From: Laguncularia racemosa
Lineage: Eukaryota > Streptophyta > Magnoliopsida > Myrtales > Combretaceae
Assembly: GCA_037954665.1 (NCBI GenBank)
Contig: JBBMOL010000012.1
Span: forward strand, 2,976,001 to 3,040,000
Direction: 5' to 3'
DNA length: 64,000 nt
In this document: in pieces, positions 1-11,260 of the stretch
How positions within the stretch are numbered: position 1 is the stretch's first letter
How the letters are laid out: each line of letters starts with the position of its first letter
The notes under the pieces: model-generated
Seen by the model: the letters and a program-made list of their open reading frames with translations, nothing else
Databases searched by the model: none
Told to the model about the DNA's origin: nothing
Made by a program: the position numbers and the translations under genes

Positions 1-1859
1 GCAATTTGCGAAATTAGAAAAATCAGGAAAGTGGGCTAGCCCAGCTAGTTCGGACCGCGGGCTAAGGCACGCACGGGGGGGCCTCGGTCGCAGGTTAGAA
101 TCGCGGGGGAGGCAGTTTCCGCGTTTTGTTTTTCTTACTTATCCAGGACACGTGGCAACCTCTGATTGGCTGGAGGGAACGCACGCGCAGAGCGCGTGAT
201 CGTCTTCTACCTCGGGTCCGAGATTGCCGGCGAAAGAGAAAATTCGAATTTCGGCCATTTTGATTCGATTTTTTGCATAAATCCAACAGATCTTCAACAG
301 AAATAAGATAAACATTATCTAATTGGAATCAAATCGCAACAAATCAAAGGATTTACACAAATCGAAGTTGGTTTTTTTAACCGAAAATCCGATTAGCTTC
401 GATCGGAGGAAATCCAAGCTTATCCAACTCGGTTCCAAGTGCCTATAAATAGGAATCGAGGGGAGGAAGCCAAGAGACAGATCAGAATTGAGAGAAAGTG
501 AGAAAAGAGTGCAAATCGGAGGAGACCCAAAATTGTGATTGACGACCGAAGTTGAACCACCACCAGGAGATGATCTAGGAGCAAACCACCACCATCATTG
601 GATTCAGCACCCTCGAGAAGCTAGGATTCGACACCTCACCCGTGACAAAAGACCGCCAGAATGCCGTGAACGAGCATCCTCCGCCGCTGTGTCCGACCGA
701 TCCGACCCGACCCGCGCACCGACCCGGATCCAGGTAAGTCGGATTTTCCGGATTTTTTTTTAATTAATTTATTTATTTTGTTTTTTTATTTATTCCGAAT
801 TGATTTATTATTTGTTATTTATTATTTGTTATTTAGTTAGTTATTTATTTATTTATTGGTTTGTATTTTATTTTCAATAAATGGGAAAATGGTGGAAATT
901 AGATTTTTTCAAGATTTAATAATGTGAAAATAGTAAAAAATAAATAAAGAATAATAATAAGAAAAAATAATAATAATAAATTATAATAAAAATGTAGAAA
1001 AATGATATAAATATTAGAAAAATAATAATAGAACTTTAGATTTCAAAATAGGATAGATAATAGTTTAGGATAAAATCTTTAACAAAAATTCATAAAAATT
1101 ATAAAAATCATAAAAAATAATAAAAAAACAATAAAAATCATGAAAACTTAGAAAAATTATTAAAAAATTGTAGAAGAATAATAAAAACCATAAAAATCAT
1201 AAAAATAAAAAAAAATGAGTTTTAGCACTTAGAAAAACCATTTTCTCAAATAAATCGAAAATTGATGTTTTTCCCTAAAAATCATTTTCAAAATCAGATT
1301 AAAGCTTAGGCTTAGATTTTTCAGAAAAATCCCAAAAATGGTAAAAACATAAATCAAAAGAGATTTCAAAATTAAAATTCACAAACAAACTTAAAGTTTT
1401 CAGAAAAGCGAACTACGGCTTATTTGATACTGACTAACAGGTACGTAGGCACCCATTCGGGTCAACCCATAAAATGAAATAAAAAATCATTTTTTTTAAA
1501 TAATTCAAAAACATAATAAAAGTAACAAAAACACAATAAAACACATTTCTAAATAAGAAAAATTTTAAGAGATTAGGTGGTAACCATAAGGTTTTAATAG
1601 GTTAGCCTCCGGACTTAGAAACTCTGGTTTTCCCTTTTCCTCTTTTCAAAAACAAGAAGAGGAAATAACGACGACTAGTGGTCCAAATTAAGACTAATCC
1701 GCTCCTTTAGTCTTAATTCAATATTTCCCAACAACAGTTGGGTGGCGACTCCAAAAATCAAACGAAATTCCTAACTCAAGTCGAGGATCTACATTAAATG
1801 AGCATAGGGTCTAGTCTAGATCGGATTAGGAATGGGAATTCAAAAAATTAGACTCGACA
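1..1859 (+). repeat. Long LTR of a Ty3/gypsy-type (Tat-like) element, left end cut by the window
   Basis: This is the 3' part of a long terminal repeat. It is homologous over its whole length to the complete LTR at 24840-26816; position 1 corresponds to about 25079 there, so roughly 240 bp lie outside the window. It ends with the same ...CTCGACA terminus at 1859. Shared blocks include a GC-rich leader near 40-240, a TATA box at 443-450, a splice-donor-like CAGGTAAGT at 731-739, a long A-rich stretch and a conserved block around 1440 (GGTACGTAGGCACC) of the sort found in Tat/Ogre LTRs. No recognisable primer-binding site follows position 1859, so this is a solo or 3' LTR rather than a clear 5' LTR. 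The lineage is inferred from memory of such LTRs; that it is an LTR is well supported by the second copy. Confidence 0.72.
443..450 (+). promoter_or_regulatory. TATA box inside the LTR
   Basis: The sequence CTATAAAT lies after a C/G-rich stretch and before a purine-rich leader, and is conserved at the matching place in the second LTR copy (25521-25528). It is the likely retroelement promoter, with transcription starting about 30 bp downstream. Confidence 0.5.
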
Positions 1860-4800
1860 GATACTAAAGGCATGCAAGTTTGGTTGAGAGACAAGAGACG
1901 AAACTAAAGGAAGTAGAGTAAACTGTGGAGGCTAAAGGTAAGATAGGAAATGACAAAAGAAGAAAAGCTAAATAAGGTTAAGCCAAAATGTCAATAGTGT
2001 AAAATTGAAATGTTGTTTAATTTTTTATGTTTTAATAAGAAGTCTTTCAGTTCGAATTCAAGCGATTCAATTTGATTTAATATCTCAAACCGAACTATGA
2101 ACCTTTTAGACACTATCCAAATTGAACTACAAACCAAACTAGAATATAAAAAAAAAAAAAAAAAAAAAAACTGCATTTTAAGATTCAACATAGCTCGATT
2201 CAATTCTCAATTAGATTCATTTTAGTTCAATTCAATGAATAGCCCTAATGACAATCAAAATGTAAGCATACAATATTTAAGATTACTACTAAAGAGATAA
2301 AAAGAATAAATAATAACTATAATAAAGAGAGTATTCATGATATGCTAAGATCTAATTCCAATTAACAATCTTAATTGAAGATCTAATTAAGCAATTGTCA
2401 ACAAGATAGGTGTGAACCTTAATAGCACATGAACCCTAATTGCACGTGTAACAATAATAAAATGAAGCTCCTAAATCTTTACCAGATATGACGCACTAAT
2501 AGAAATAAGGAACAATTTGCAATTGTTGATGCAACACACAACAATTTCACTCACCACAATCCTTAAAATCTAGAAATTGATAAAAGTATGTATGGAATAG
2601 AAGAGGACCCCCTTTTCCAGGTGAATAGGAACCGAAATATTATCTCTCAAAAGTGTGTTTTTTGTTGTCTTTTACAAGTATTTATACTTGTCCTAAATAT
2701 GGAAAAATAACACAAGGAAAATAGCTACACATGGTGCCGGTTCCTTTGATGCTCTCCTCAGGTCCACAAAACACAACACAAGGCCGGTTTCTTTTATTCA
2801 TTTAGGTTCACCATAGACCATGAATCATCCACAAACTAAGCACAAGTGTGTTTGCTCCTCATCCTATAATACCAACAAGTGTATCTAATTAAATACAAAA
2901 CAATTATATAAAGTAAATGAAGACACTATGTGAATGTCTTCAGGTTTCATTTGTTCAAAAATGATTCTCAATACTAAGTTCTATAGTCCTATGGCTCTCG
3001 CTCTTATTATAGGTCCTATTGATACATTAGTTTGATTTCCATCAATTCATAATATAAAGGGATAACTACATTAATGAAAAGAATATGCTAAGTATAAAAG
3101 ATTTAGATCCTCTATAGTTTTTTTTTTTTTTCTAAATTTACAAATTAATCGTTAAGATTATTTAAATTTTTCAAATAAATTATGACATCATCATAATATC
3201 TTCTTTACTGTAATCCCAATCATTAATTACACATGATACCATGTTAAAGGAATATATTTAGGAAATTTTAGGAATTTGACTTAAGAGGATTTATTTGCAA
3301 AGGTAAATGTAAATGACTCCATAAAATATAATATATCCTAATCCCATCCTAAACACTAAAGATAAGGCCATAGAGCCTCCCTTTTAACACACACAAGCAA
3401 GAAACCACTTGTTGCAATCAGAAAACATGCAAGCTATAAGGTTGTACTATCTAAATAACTATATATAAATTGTAAACCTTTTCAATTCTTAATAGAAATC
3501 TAGAAATAGAACTAGTAGTAATAGAATTACAATCAATAAAACATAAAACTAGAAACCTTTAAGATATCATAGTTATAAACTTTAGGAAAATCTAAAATTG
3601 AGCTTTAAAATTCCTAGAATAAGCTTCATGAAATTGATTATTAGAAGAATTCAAAATTTAATAATATGTTTGGATTACAAACTAAGTAAAACTTGAATGT
3701 TAAGAGATTTTATGAGAATTAGCCTAAATTTTTTAAATTTAGTTATAAGAAAAAAAAAAACCCTAGAAACTTGATAAAGAGAAAGTAAATAACATCTTAA
3801 TTAGATCTAAGATTAGGAATTTTTTTAGAATATGAAAACTTACAATGATAGATATTACAAATGGTATAATCTTGAAACCTAAATCGTAGAACAAATGACA
3901 AGTTTTATGAATTAAAAGGATAAAAATTTAATGAAACTTGGGATTTTATATAAACTCTAGTATTGGATCCAAATCACAAGCGATGAGTGAAATTTGGGTA
4001 ATAAGATTAAAAATCTTAGATAGGCAATTGACTACGGTTTTTTATTTTTCTTTTTCTTTTTTTTAAGGAAAAAAAGTGAACTATTCATTGGTTTTGAAAA
4101 TTTGGAACGAGTATGGGTTATGACTTGTAAATATGACAGTAGAGTACTTTCTTATATCATAAGTTTACTTTTAAAACTATTTTATTATTCTTTTTGGAGA
4201 AGATTTCCTTGTTTTGAAAAATATAATATGGAGAGAGCATTGTATGGAATGATCCCTAACGAGGACTCATGCTCATGGATTGAAACTGAACTCTTGCGTT
4301 ATTCATAATCCAGGTAGTATAAATATTGATCTTCTAATAAAATAAATTAATTTTTAATCTTCTCTTTTTATATTGTAATAATAATAATAATAATGTGTGT
4401 GTGCACTTGCATTTCAAACTTTTCTGAGTTCTGAACGCAACAGCAAGCGCAAAAAACCAATCGCATCTTTATATTCAATTAAAGGAACTTTGTTTATTTT
4501 CAATATGACCAAGGGCTATGAAGTTAACAATAATCTTTTCTTTTTTTTTCAATTTTTTTCCTTTTGCGCTTATTGGTTGGCCTGCCCACCAGGTTATAAA
4601 AGCCTTCTTCTAGGCCCAAAATGAAACAATATTGATATTTTGGCTATAGGCTTTTCTCTACAGCCACCACATGGTCACACCTTTAGTCTAAATGGGCTTT
4701 TCCCTTATCGTTTTCCTTCAACATTTCCATTGCCCTTCAGATTAAAATTATTCACCCGAAGTTGGGTGTGAGCCAACTTAATCAATTGACAACATTTAAT

Positions 4801-6048
4801 TTTAAGTTTAGACGTTTTTAGTTGGTCATTTTTCCATCTCCTGGCATCCTTTTTTGTTCCATTTTTAAATTTTGGTTGGCCAAAATAAGATCAAAAAAAT
4901 ATATATAAAGATATAAATACCAATGTATCTGATATCATAAGATAGAGCAATAGAGATTATAAATTAGCCATAGCTTATTAATACTTATTGCAGCTATCAC
5001 AGTAGCAATTCTATTTTTATTAACTACCTATTGTAGCCAAAAAAAATTTCTTATTGCAGCATTTGCTTTTATATCAGAAACTCTTTTTTAAATGATGCAT
5101 ATTGCTACTATATTTTTAGTCCTCTACGGCTCTACTTCTTAATGTAACTAGTCCTATAAAATTAAATATCTAAAAAACCTCGAAAAATTAGATTTCATTA
5201 CCATTTACTTTATATGGTTTACAAGGAAAAAAAATAAAACAAAACGAAACAAATAAAGTTTTCTTTTTCTAATGAACAAACTATATTTCTCAAGCTTTTT
5301 ATCTTATTTTTACTTTTTAACTCTTATTTTTCAATCACTATTTTTACTGGACAGATATAGAATATGCAGTAGATCTGTATGGAGATAAGAATTCCGTAAC
5401 TTCTATTCGGCTTTTTTGCTTTTCATGCGGTTGGACTGGACTTGAGGCCTAAGGGTAACCTTTAAGTATGGATTTATTGGGCTTTGCTATGACCAGACCC
5501 AACCCAAGAGTAAACAAGTTTTTTTTTTTTTTTTTCAATTCCTTAGGAAAGTGGAGAAGCCTTCTTCAACCTAATATTTTTATATCTTTATCACTTTCTT
5601 ATTATCACACATTTATATATATATAAAGTAGCCAATAGCTACTGAATCAGGACTGAACTTCAATTTTTCTTTTCTTTTTTATATGATTCATGAATAATTC
5701 AATGAGTTTATCATCCCGAGAGACGAGGATAAACACCACATAAAATCTAAATATAAGAAATTATTGAATTTTCTATTCACCAAGATATGGTATTATGATT
5801 ACGAGTTTATATGTTGAAAGTTGAATAAGAAAAATATATGTTTCTATATAAAACTTATCATACCTATTTTTTTAGTCGAAGAAAAGAGGAGGAAATAGAC
5901 TGAACCCAATTAGATAAATTGACTTGTCTAAGATAGGAAAATTGAATAACCACTAAAACTATTAAAATAGGAAGTAATTATTATGGATCGGCCTGTTTAG
6001 ATGGTTCAGTTTTTATTAGACATATAAGATACTAAAAGAATAAAAATA

Positions 6049-6080
6049 ATATATATATATATTATATATATATATATATA
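6049..6080. repeat. TA dinucleotide microsatellite
   Basis: An almost pure alternating TA tract with one TT interruption. A similar tract is at about 39325-39347. Confidence 0.8.
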
Positions 6081-7774
6081 CCTTTCTTATAATATTAAAT
6101 ACTTAACATATTTTTAAATTTTTGAATTTATTTACCAATTACTTTATTTGTTTTTACAAAAATACCAATTAATATTTCTTTTTCAATATATAAAATATGG
6201 TTTTTAAATCCTTTTATCCTAAAAGTATGTGAACTTTTATTTTCCAAATACTAAATTTCATATCAAATTATGATCGAATACAAATTAAAAAGACAAAATG
6301 ACAATCAAAACAGGATATAAATATTTATATACTAGTTGGGTTATTAACAATTATTATTTGGCCAACACATTACCAAATCTGTACTATCCATTCACACGTA
6401 TCCATCCAATAATTGCAGATATTTAACTAATTCCATTAGGTGAATCAATGATTCAGATTTATAAAATCCAAAATACCAACAAAAAGAATCCCGTGAGCTT
6501 GGACAAATCAATGGTTTTTCCATTCGTCACAAGTTTCTTGAATCAAAATATATATATATATCAAATTAATAGATAATAAACATACGGCATTTAAATAAAG
6601 ATGTACAGCATTTCGCAATATATGTTAATGTCGTATTGATTGGTCATAAGAAGCATTAATGTGGATCTTGAAGGTACAAGCCTAACTTTGACGATGAGGA
6701 CCCAACTTTTACTCTCTTCAAACATTAAAGATTGTACCTGCTAATGGAGAAAACCTCTTCATATGTTTGACCTAAACCGCTTGATTTGTTTCTTTTAACT
6801 TTTGACAAGGATGTGTTCAAAGTGAGGTAAGATCTTGTTTTATTTATTTATTTATGTTTACAAAAATAAGACAGCATGGAATCTAAATTAGTATTGTTGT
6901 TAGTTTGAACCTGCTAATAAGATTTCCAAGTATCAGCAAACTTATTCCTTTTTTCTTTTTTTTTTTCTTTTTTCCCCTTAATAATCCTATTACATCATAG
7001 GAAACCATCAAGCAAGGCTAAAGAAAAAAATTTATATACCAGGAATAACAATTTTGATAAGAGAATATAAAACATTCCGAATGACACATAGTTTGATAAA
7101 TGAAATTCAATATTGAGATAGATGTAACTATTAAGTTTAACAATACAAACTATATGATTATAATTACTTACTTAGAAAATTGCAAGAGTTGTTTTCTTTT
7201 TTTTCCAAATAAAAATATAATATCAATTCTCGTGTAATCTTGTTTCCACATGAACTGCTGGGCTAGAAGAGATTTCAATTTCTCCTGGATAAGTGAAACG
7301 TGGAAATGCATGCCGACTCTCGAATCGGCACCTGTGCCTTGAATATTCATACTATAACTATAAGAATAGACGTAAGAATGACTACTTCCTACGATTAAGC
7401 CATAACAGAATAGATGTTTGAAGAATTTCCCTCCATTGTCACCGCCAATCAATGAGAAAAAAAGACAAAATTGTACGAAATTGTCACATCATGAATATTG
7501 AAGGCATCTTTCTATTGGATTTTAGTTCCTATAATCATTCCTAAACTAATTTATAAGTGCTATTCTTGTTTAAGCTTAAAACTATTAATAAAGCAACCCT
7601 TATCTAATATCTGTTGTTGGCCCTGGAATGCTGCTAAGACTTAAGCTTAGTCTTATTAAGTCTGCTTCGGTCACTCTAAGGATGGAATCAATGGATGCTT
7701 CAGGAAGACATCACAAAAGAACTTCAAACAAAGGGAGAAATTTTAAGAAAACAAATTTATTAGCAAACTAGCTT

Positions 7775-7925
7775 GGTTCAATTCAAACCATTTGGTTTGG
7801 TTCGGATGCTGAAACCGAACCATGAACTGATATGCTAAATGTAATCTGAACAGAATAGAAAAAGAATTTAATTTTCAATCTGGTTCGGTTTGGTTCGATT
7901 CAGTTTGCAATTGGGTTTTTTTTAT
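7775..7925. repeat. AACCGAAC-rich island
   Basis: The words TTTGGTTCGG, AAACCGAACC and GGTTCGGTTTGG recur on both strands within 150 bp. Such clusters are common in the subterminal regions of plant hAT elements and their deletion derivatives. Related islands are near 2036-2240, 40650-41110, 46490-46640 and 47280-47410. I see no clear terminal repeats here, so the element class is a guess. Confidence 0.35.
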
Positions 7926-9924
7926 TATTATTATTCACCCATAAACTCGGTCCATAGAGATAGTGACAAGAAAATATGAAATGAGATGCGAATTCACTGC
8001 GTTTTGCCCTTAGAAACCCAGTCAAAGAAGGGAACATACCAAGGGGCTAGCGACTAGCGTGGCCTAACGTATTCGGTGCACATCGCACTAGTTGTTCAGT
8101 CGTAATCGTGGGGAAATTATCTGCGAGCATCTAAAACATAATTGGCTTCTCACTAAAGTCAAAACAATTGCTCAATACTGTTTTTTTGTGTGTGATTCCA
8201 ACAATTTTCAGCCTCCATTGGTTGTGAAATCCCTAGTTGTTGCCAAATCATAATCCGTTACCTTGTTGAAGTTGTCTGAATTGAAGGGCAATAAGGAAGT
8301 TTTCTTTTCTTTTTTTTTCCTGGACTCAATTTACATAGATTATGCATCTTGGGCTCGAACTAGCGAATGCCGGGATCTAAAGGTTGTGACTATAAAAGAC
8401 TCAAGCTAAAACTCACTAGTTAGGAAGAAGCTCTTATCGAGAGCAGAAGAGAAGAACCAGGACGGGAGGTTTAAGAATCTTGTTTCCCCCCCCACCCAAA
8501 AAAAACCTTGAAACGGTGCATGGGCTTCAAAGCAAAAGATTTTGGGCTGAAAAACTAACGATGACGTTGTCCGGAAAACCTGGATCCCTGTTTTGTTAAA
8601 AACTTGGGAAGTCAAGATAACTCAAAGTTCTTGCCCTGACGGCATCAAATCCTTACAGCTAATACCACACTGTACATGGGCCAATGTAGGCCAGTCCGAT
8701 GGCCACGTGTATAAATGCTCGTTCCGGTATTTTTTTCGAAACATAAATGTTTTGTTTTCCTCATTGAGGAACACTAGAGCTGTGCAAGCAGGACCTCGGA
8801 AAGCATTTTGTAATCGAATTTTCCTAAGAAAAGGTTTTTCGAGAGAAAAAATTGGAACAGTTCAGATACTAGAATAACTAATCCTGTATTTTGGTTTATT
8901 GTATTGACACCATTTTTGCAGCTTCAGTCTTAAGACTTATTTTATTAGTGACAGCAACCTTACCTCTAAGATTAAAGATATGGCTTGACCTTCAATTCTT
9001 ATAGAATATATAAAGAGGTGTTAGGTAAAAGATTTATATCTGGGTAGGCACATTTTAGGTGATAATGAATCCGAAAGCATTGTTTTCATATTTTATTTAA
9101 GAAGTCACTCTAATGAGTGTCTTCCATGCCCAAGTCAATAGCAATATCCCTAAGCTTTTATGATGGAACCTTACACTCCTATGACTTTTCGCTATACCAA
9201 ACTATCCTTAAATACTCCCAAAATTTAAATTTTTTTGCAAGTCATGGTGGAGTAACAAAGCTATTAGTGATGAGAGCAGAAGTCCCCTTTTACCTTTTCT
9301 TGTTGGACTTCATCGAAACTCAATTCTCAGATCTGCCAGGAAAAGAACTGAACAACTACTTCTCAAGCACTTCCCATCTTTCTTTTGGGTGGTTTTTTTC
9401 TTCTTTTTTTTTTGGGTGAAAAAGCACTTCCAATCTTACAAAACCAGGAATCAAGAAATATACACAGAAAAGTAATTAACAAGTAATGCCAATGATGAAG
9501 TTAGACATAACATCATAATATCAGCACTGAAGAAATAGGAAAAGAACCAAGCAGCTTTATAGCATCAATAACTACTATGGGACATAGCATCCATTATTAT
9601 GCATAACCAAAGTGTAGGAGCTACTCACCCAATTGAATCCGATCCCGGCATGAAAGATCAACATTTCGATCCTTAATCCAGCTCCATAAACCGAATATTA
9701 CTTATTAACATAATCAAATGTCAAATTGAGATAAAATTCTAAAGATGTGACTGACTTAGATAGCTAGCTAAATGATAATAACAATAGTAATAAATCAATA
9801 GAAGCAGAATATAATTATATGCCCTTTTGAAGCTCTTCTTTGCAATGTCTCTCAGCTATGGTAAAGTTTCAAATCTCGTGTCTAGTCTTCTCTCAAGTAT
9901 ATGTATACCTTGTCATCTAAAAAA

Positions 9925-10962
9925 TCAGCTCTTTGTTTCGGCCTTGGACTCAGCAACCTCTACTTGCTTCTCCCCCAACAACTTACCTGCTTCCTCGTCT
10001 GCATTCGGGGCCCTCGGTTGTGCTTCGGCTGCTTTCAAAGCCTGCAACTTGCTGTGATTGTAATATGCAACTCCCAAAAATGCAATTCCATACCCGAAAA
10101 GATTAATCGGTGTAACAGTGTCCTTGATCACAGACCAAGAGAAGGCAATCAACAACCAATCCTTGACCACACCAGCAACATTCATAGTCAAGGCAGATGT
10201 CTTCCCCACAAGCAAGAAAACTGCGAGATTCAGCGCGAAAGCACATAGGGAATTCGTCCCGAATATAAGGAAATCAAAGTGAAACGATGGGCTCTGCCTC
10301 AGAACAGGCAGTTCCATAAAAATCCAAGGAACTGTCAAGAACACCAAACAACACGGGGCGACATAATAAAGCGAAGTGATCGGATTCAATTTAATCCCCA
10401 CAGAAGTCAACAGAATTTGGATCATGACCAACCGGGTGGCCTCGAAACCAACCGCACCCATTTGCAAGAACACCCCAACGGCGTTGAATTTAGCCTCACC
10501 ATAAGCAGCAATAGCAACACCAATAGTGATGGACACCATATTGGCCATGACATGAGACTTAAAGTTCTCTTTCTTAAACAAAACTCCAATGCTATAAACA
10601 GCAACAGGCATGAGAGCCTTAAGCATTTGGATGAAGGAAACAGATAGATAAATATAAGCAGAGTTAGAGAACCAAAGGCTCATGGAATACAAAGCACCAA
10701 TAGGGACAACAGACTTCAAGTACAACTCTTTGGACATGGAAACAGGCTCAACAAGTTTGAACACATTGATGAGTAAATAAGCAATAGATGAGCAAAAAGC
10801 CATGTGGATCATGGTGAGGGAAATTGGAAAAGGCCAGTTATACATCTTCCTATCAAGGATGTACTTGTTGTACACTATGACACTGAAAGACAGGAATATC
10901 CATATGGCAACATAGGCATAGGAAAGGAGTACCTTTTTCACAACCCCTTGTGAGAGAGCCAT
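9925..10962 (-). CDS. Sugar-phosphate/phosphate translocator-like protein (nucleotide-sugar/triose-phosphate transporter family)
   Basis: The gene encodes a 345-residue multi-spanning membrane protein in one uninterrupted exon. It begins MALSQGVVKKVLLSYAYVAI. The triose-phosphate-transporter (TPT/EamA-like) fold covers about residues 10-310, with roughly ten hydrophobic helices. Conserved blocks include SVIVYNKYILDRKMYNWPFP (about 27-46), the SVSFIQMLKALMPVAVYSIG stretch (about 107-126), the EATRLVMIQILL and KLNPITSLYYVAPCC blocks, and TSALTMNVAGVVKDWLLI with SVIKDTVTPINLFGYGIAF near the end. These match the plant 'probable sugar phosphate/phosphate translocator' proteins of the At4g32390/At2g25520/At5g25400 type, including their usual length of about 345-350. 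The tail after residue 310 is hydrophilic and acidic. By family, such proteins act in Golgi or other endomembranes and exchange nucleotide sugars or phosphorylated compounds; the substrate here cannot be read from sequence. The start is the first ATG and fits the family N-terminus. No break is seen. Confidence 0.95.
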   Translation of the reverse strand: MALSQGVVKKVLLSYAYVAIWIFLSFSVIVYNKYILDRKMYNWPFPISLTMIHMAFCSSIAYLLINVFKLVEPVSMSKELYLKSVVPIGALYSMSLWFSNSAYIYLSVSFIQMLKALMPVAVYSIGVLFKKENFKSHVMANMVSITIGVAIAAYGEAKFNAVGVFLQMGAVGFEATRLVMIQILLTSVGIKLNPITSLYYVAPCCLVFLTVPWIFMELPVLRQSPSFHFDFLIFGTNSLCAFALNLAVFLLVGKTSALTMNVAGVVKDWLLIAFSWSVIKDTVTPINLFGYGIAFLGVAYYNHSKLQALKAAEAQPRAPNADEEAGKLLGEKQVEVAESKAETKS

Positions 10963-11260
10963 TTTTGTGTTGATAGATCTGCAAGAGAGCTTTTGGTGTG
11001 TTGTGGGTCAAGAAGACAAGAGAGAGAGAGAGAGGAGAGAGAGAAGGAGGGTTTGTATTTGAGGGAGTTGGGAATGGGGTTTGGTTGGGTTTGATGAGTG
11101 TTTGAATTTTCTGTAGAGTTTGGGAAGGGTTTGACTGAGTGGAGGAGAGGTGGGGTTTGGTTTTGTCAAACAGAAGGGTTTGTTTGTGGCATATGGGGAT
11201 TGGGGTTGGGATTTGGGATTGATTTAGAAAAATTTTGAAAGATTTGTAAAGTAATTAAAG
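10963..11260 (-). promoter_or_regulatory. 5' leader and proximal promoter of the transporter gene, with a CT/GA microsatellite
   Basis: Directly upstream of the transporter start codon is a (GA)n tract at about 11018-11050 on the plus strand, which reads (CT)n in the direction of transcription. The region beyond it is C/A-rich in the sense direction. CT-rich 5' leaders are frequent in plant genes. I see no clear TATA box, so the transcription start is not placed. Confidence 0.45.

Larger units (their letters stand above)
1860..9924. other. Intergenic AT-rich DNA, no supported gene
   Basis: About 8 kb with no convincing coding sequence. Short open frames are low-complexity or have no recognisable domain. 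It contains poly-A/T runs (for example near 2150, 3120 and 5520), a TA-rich microsatellite at about 6049-6080, two islands rich in AACCGAAC-like words (about 2036-2240 and 7775-7925), and at about 3119-3245 a stretch similar to 27468-27598. The GC content rises slightly around 8000-8900, but I recognise no protein there. Confidence 0.6.

Noticed and set aside
539..763. 74-codon open frame in the first LTR, and 25610-25858 in the second, as host genes
   Set aside because: They lie in LTR leader sequence and are not conserved as proteins between the two LTR copies.
9901..10647. Plus-strand open frames of 115 and 122 codons at 9901-10248 and 10279-10647
   Set aside because: They lie antisense to the conserved transporter gene and have no recognisable domain.
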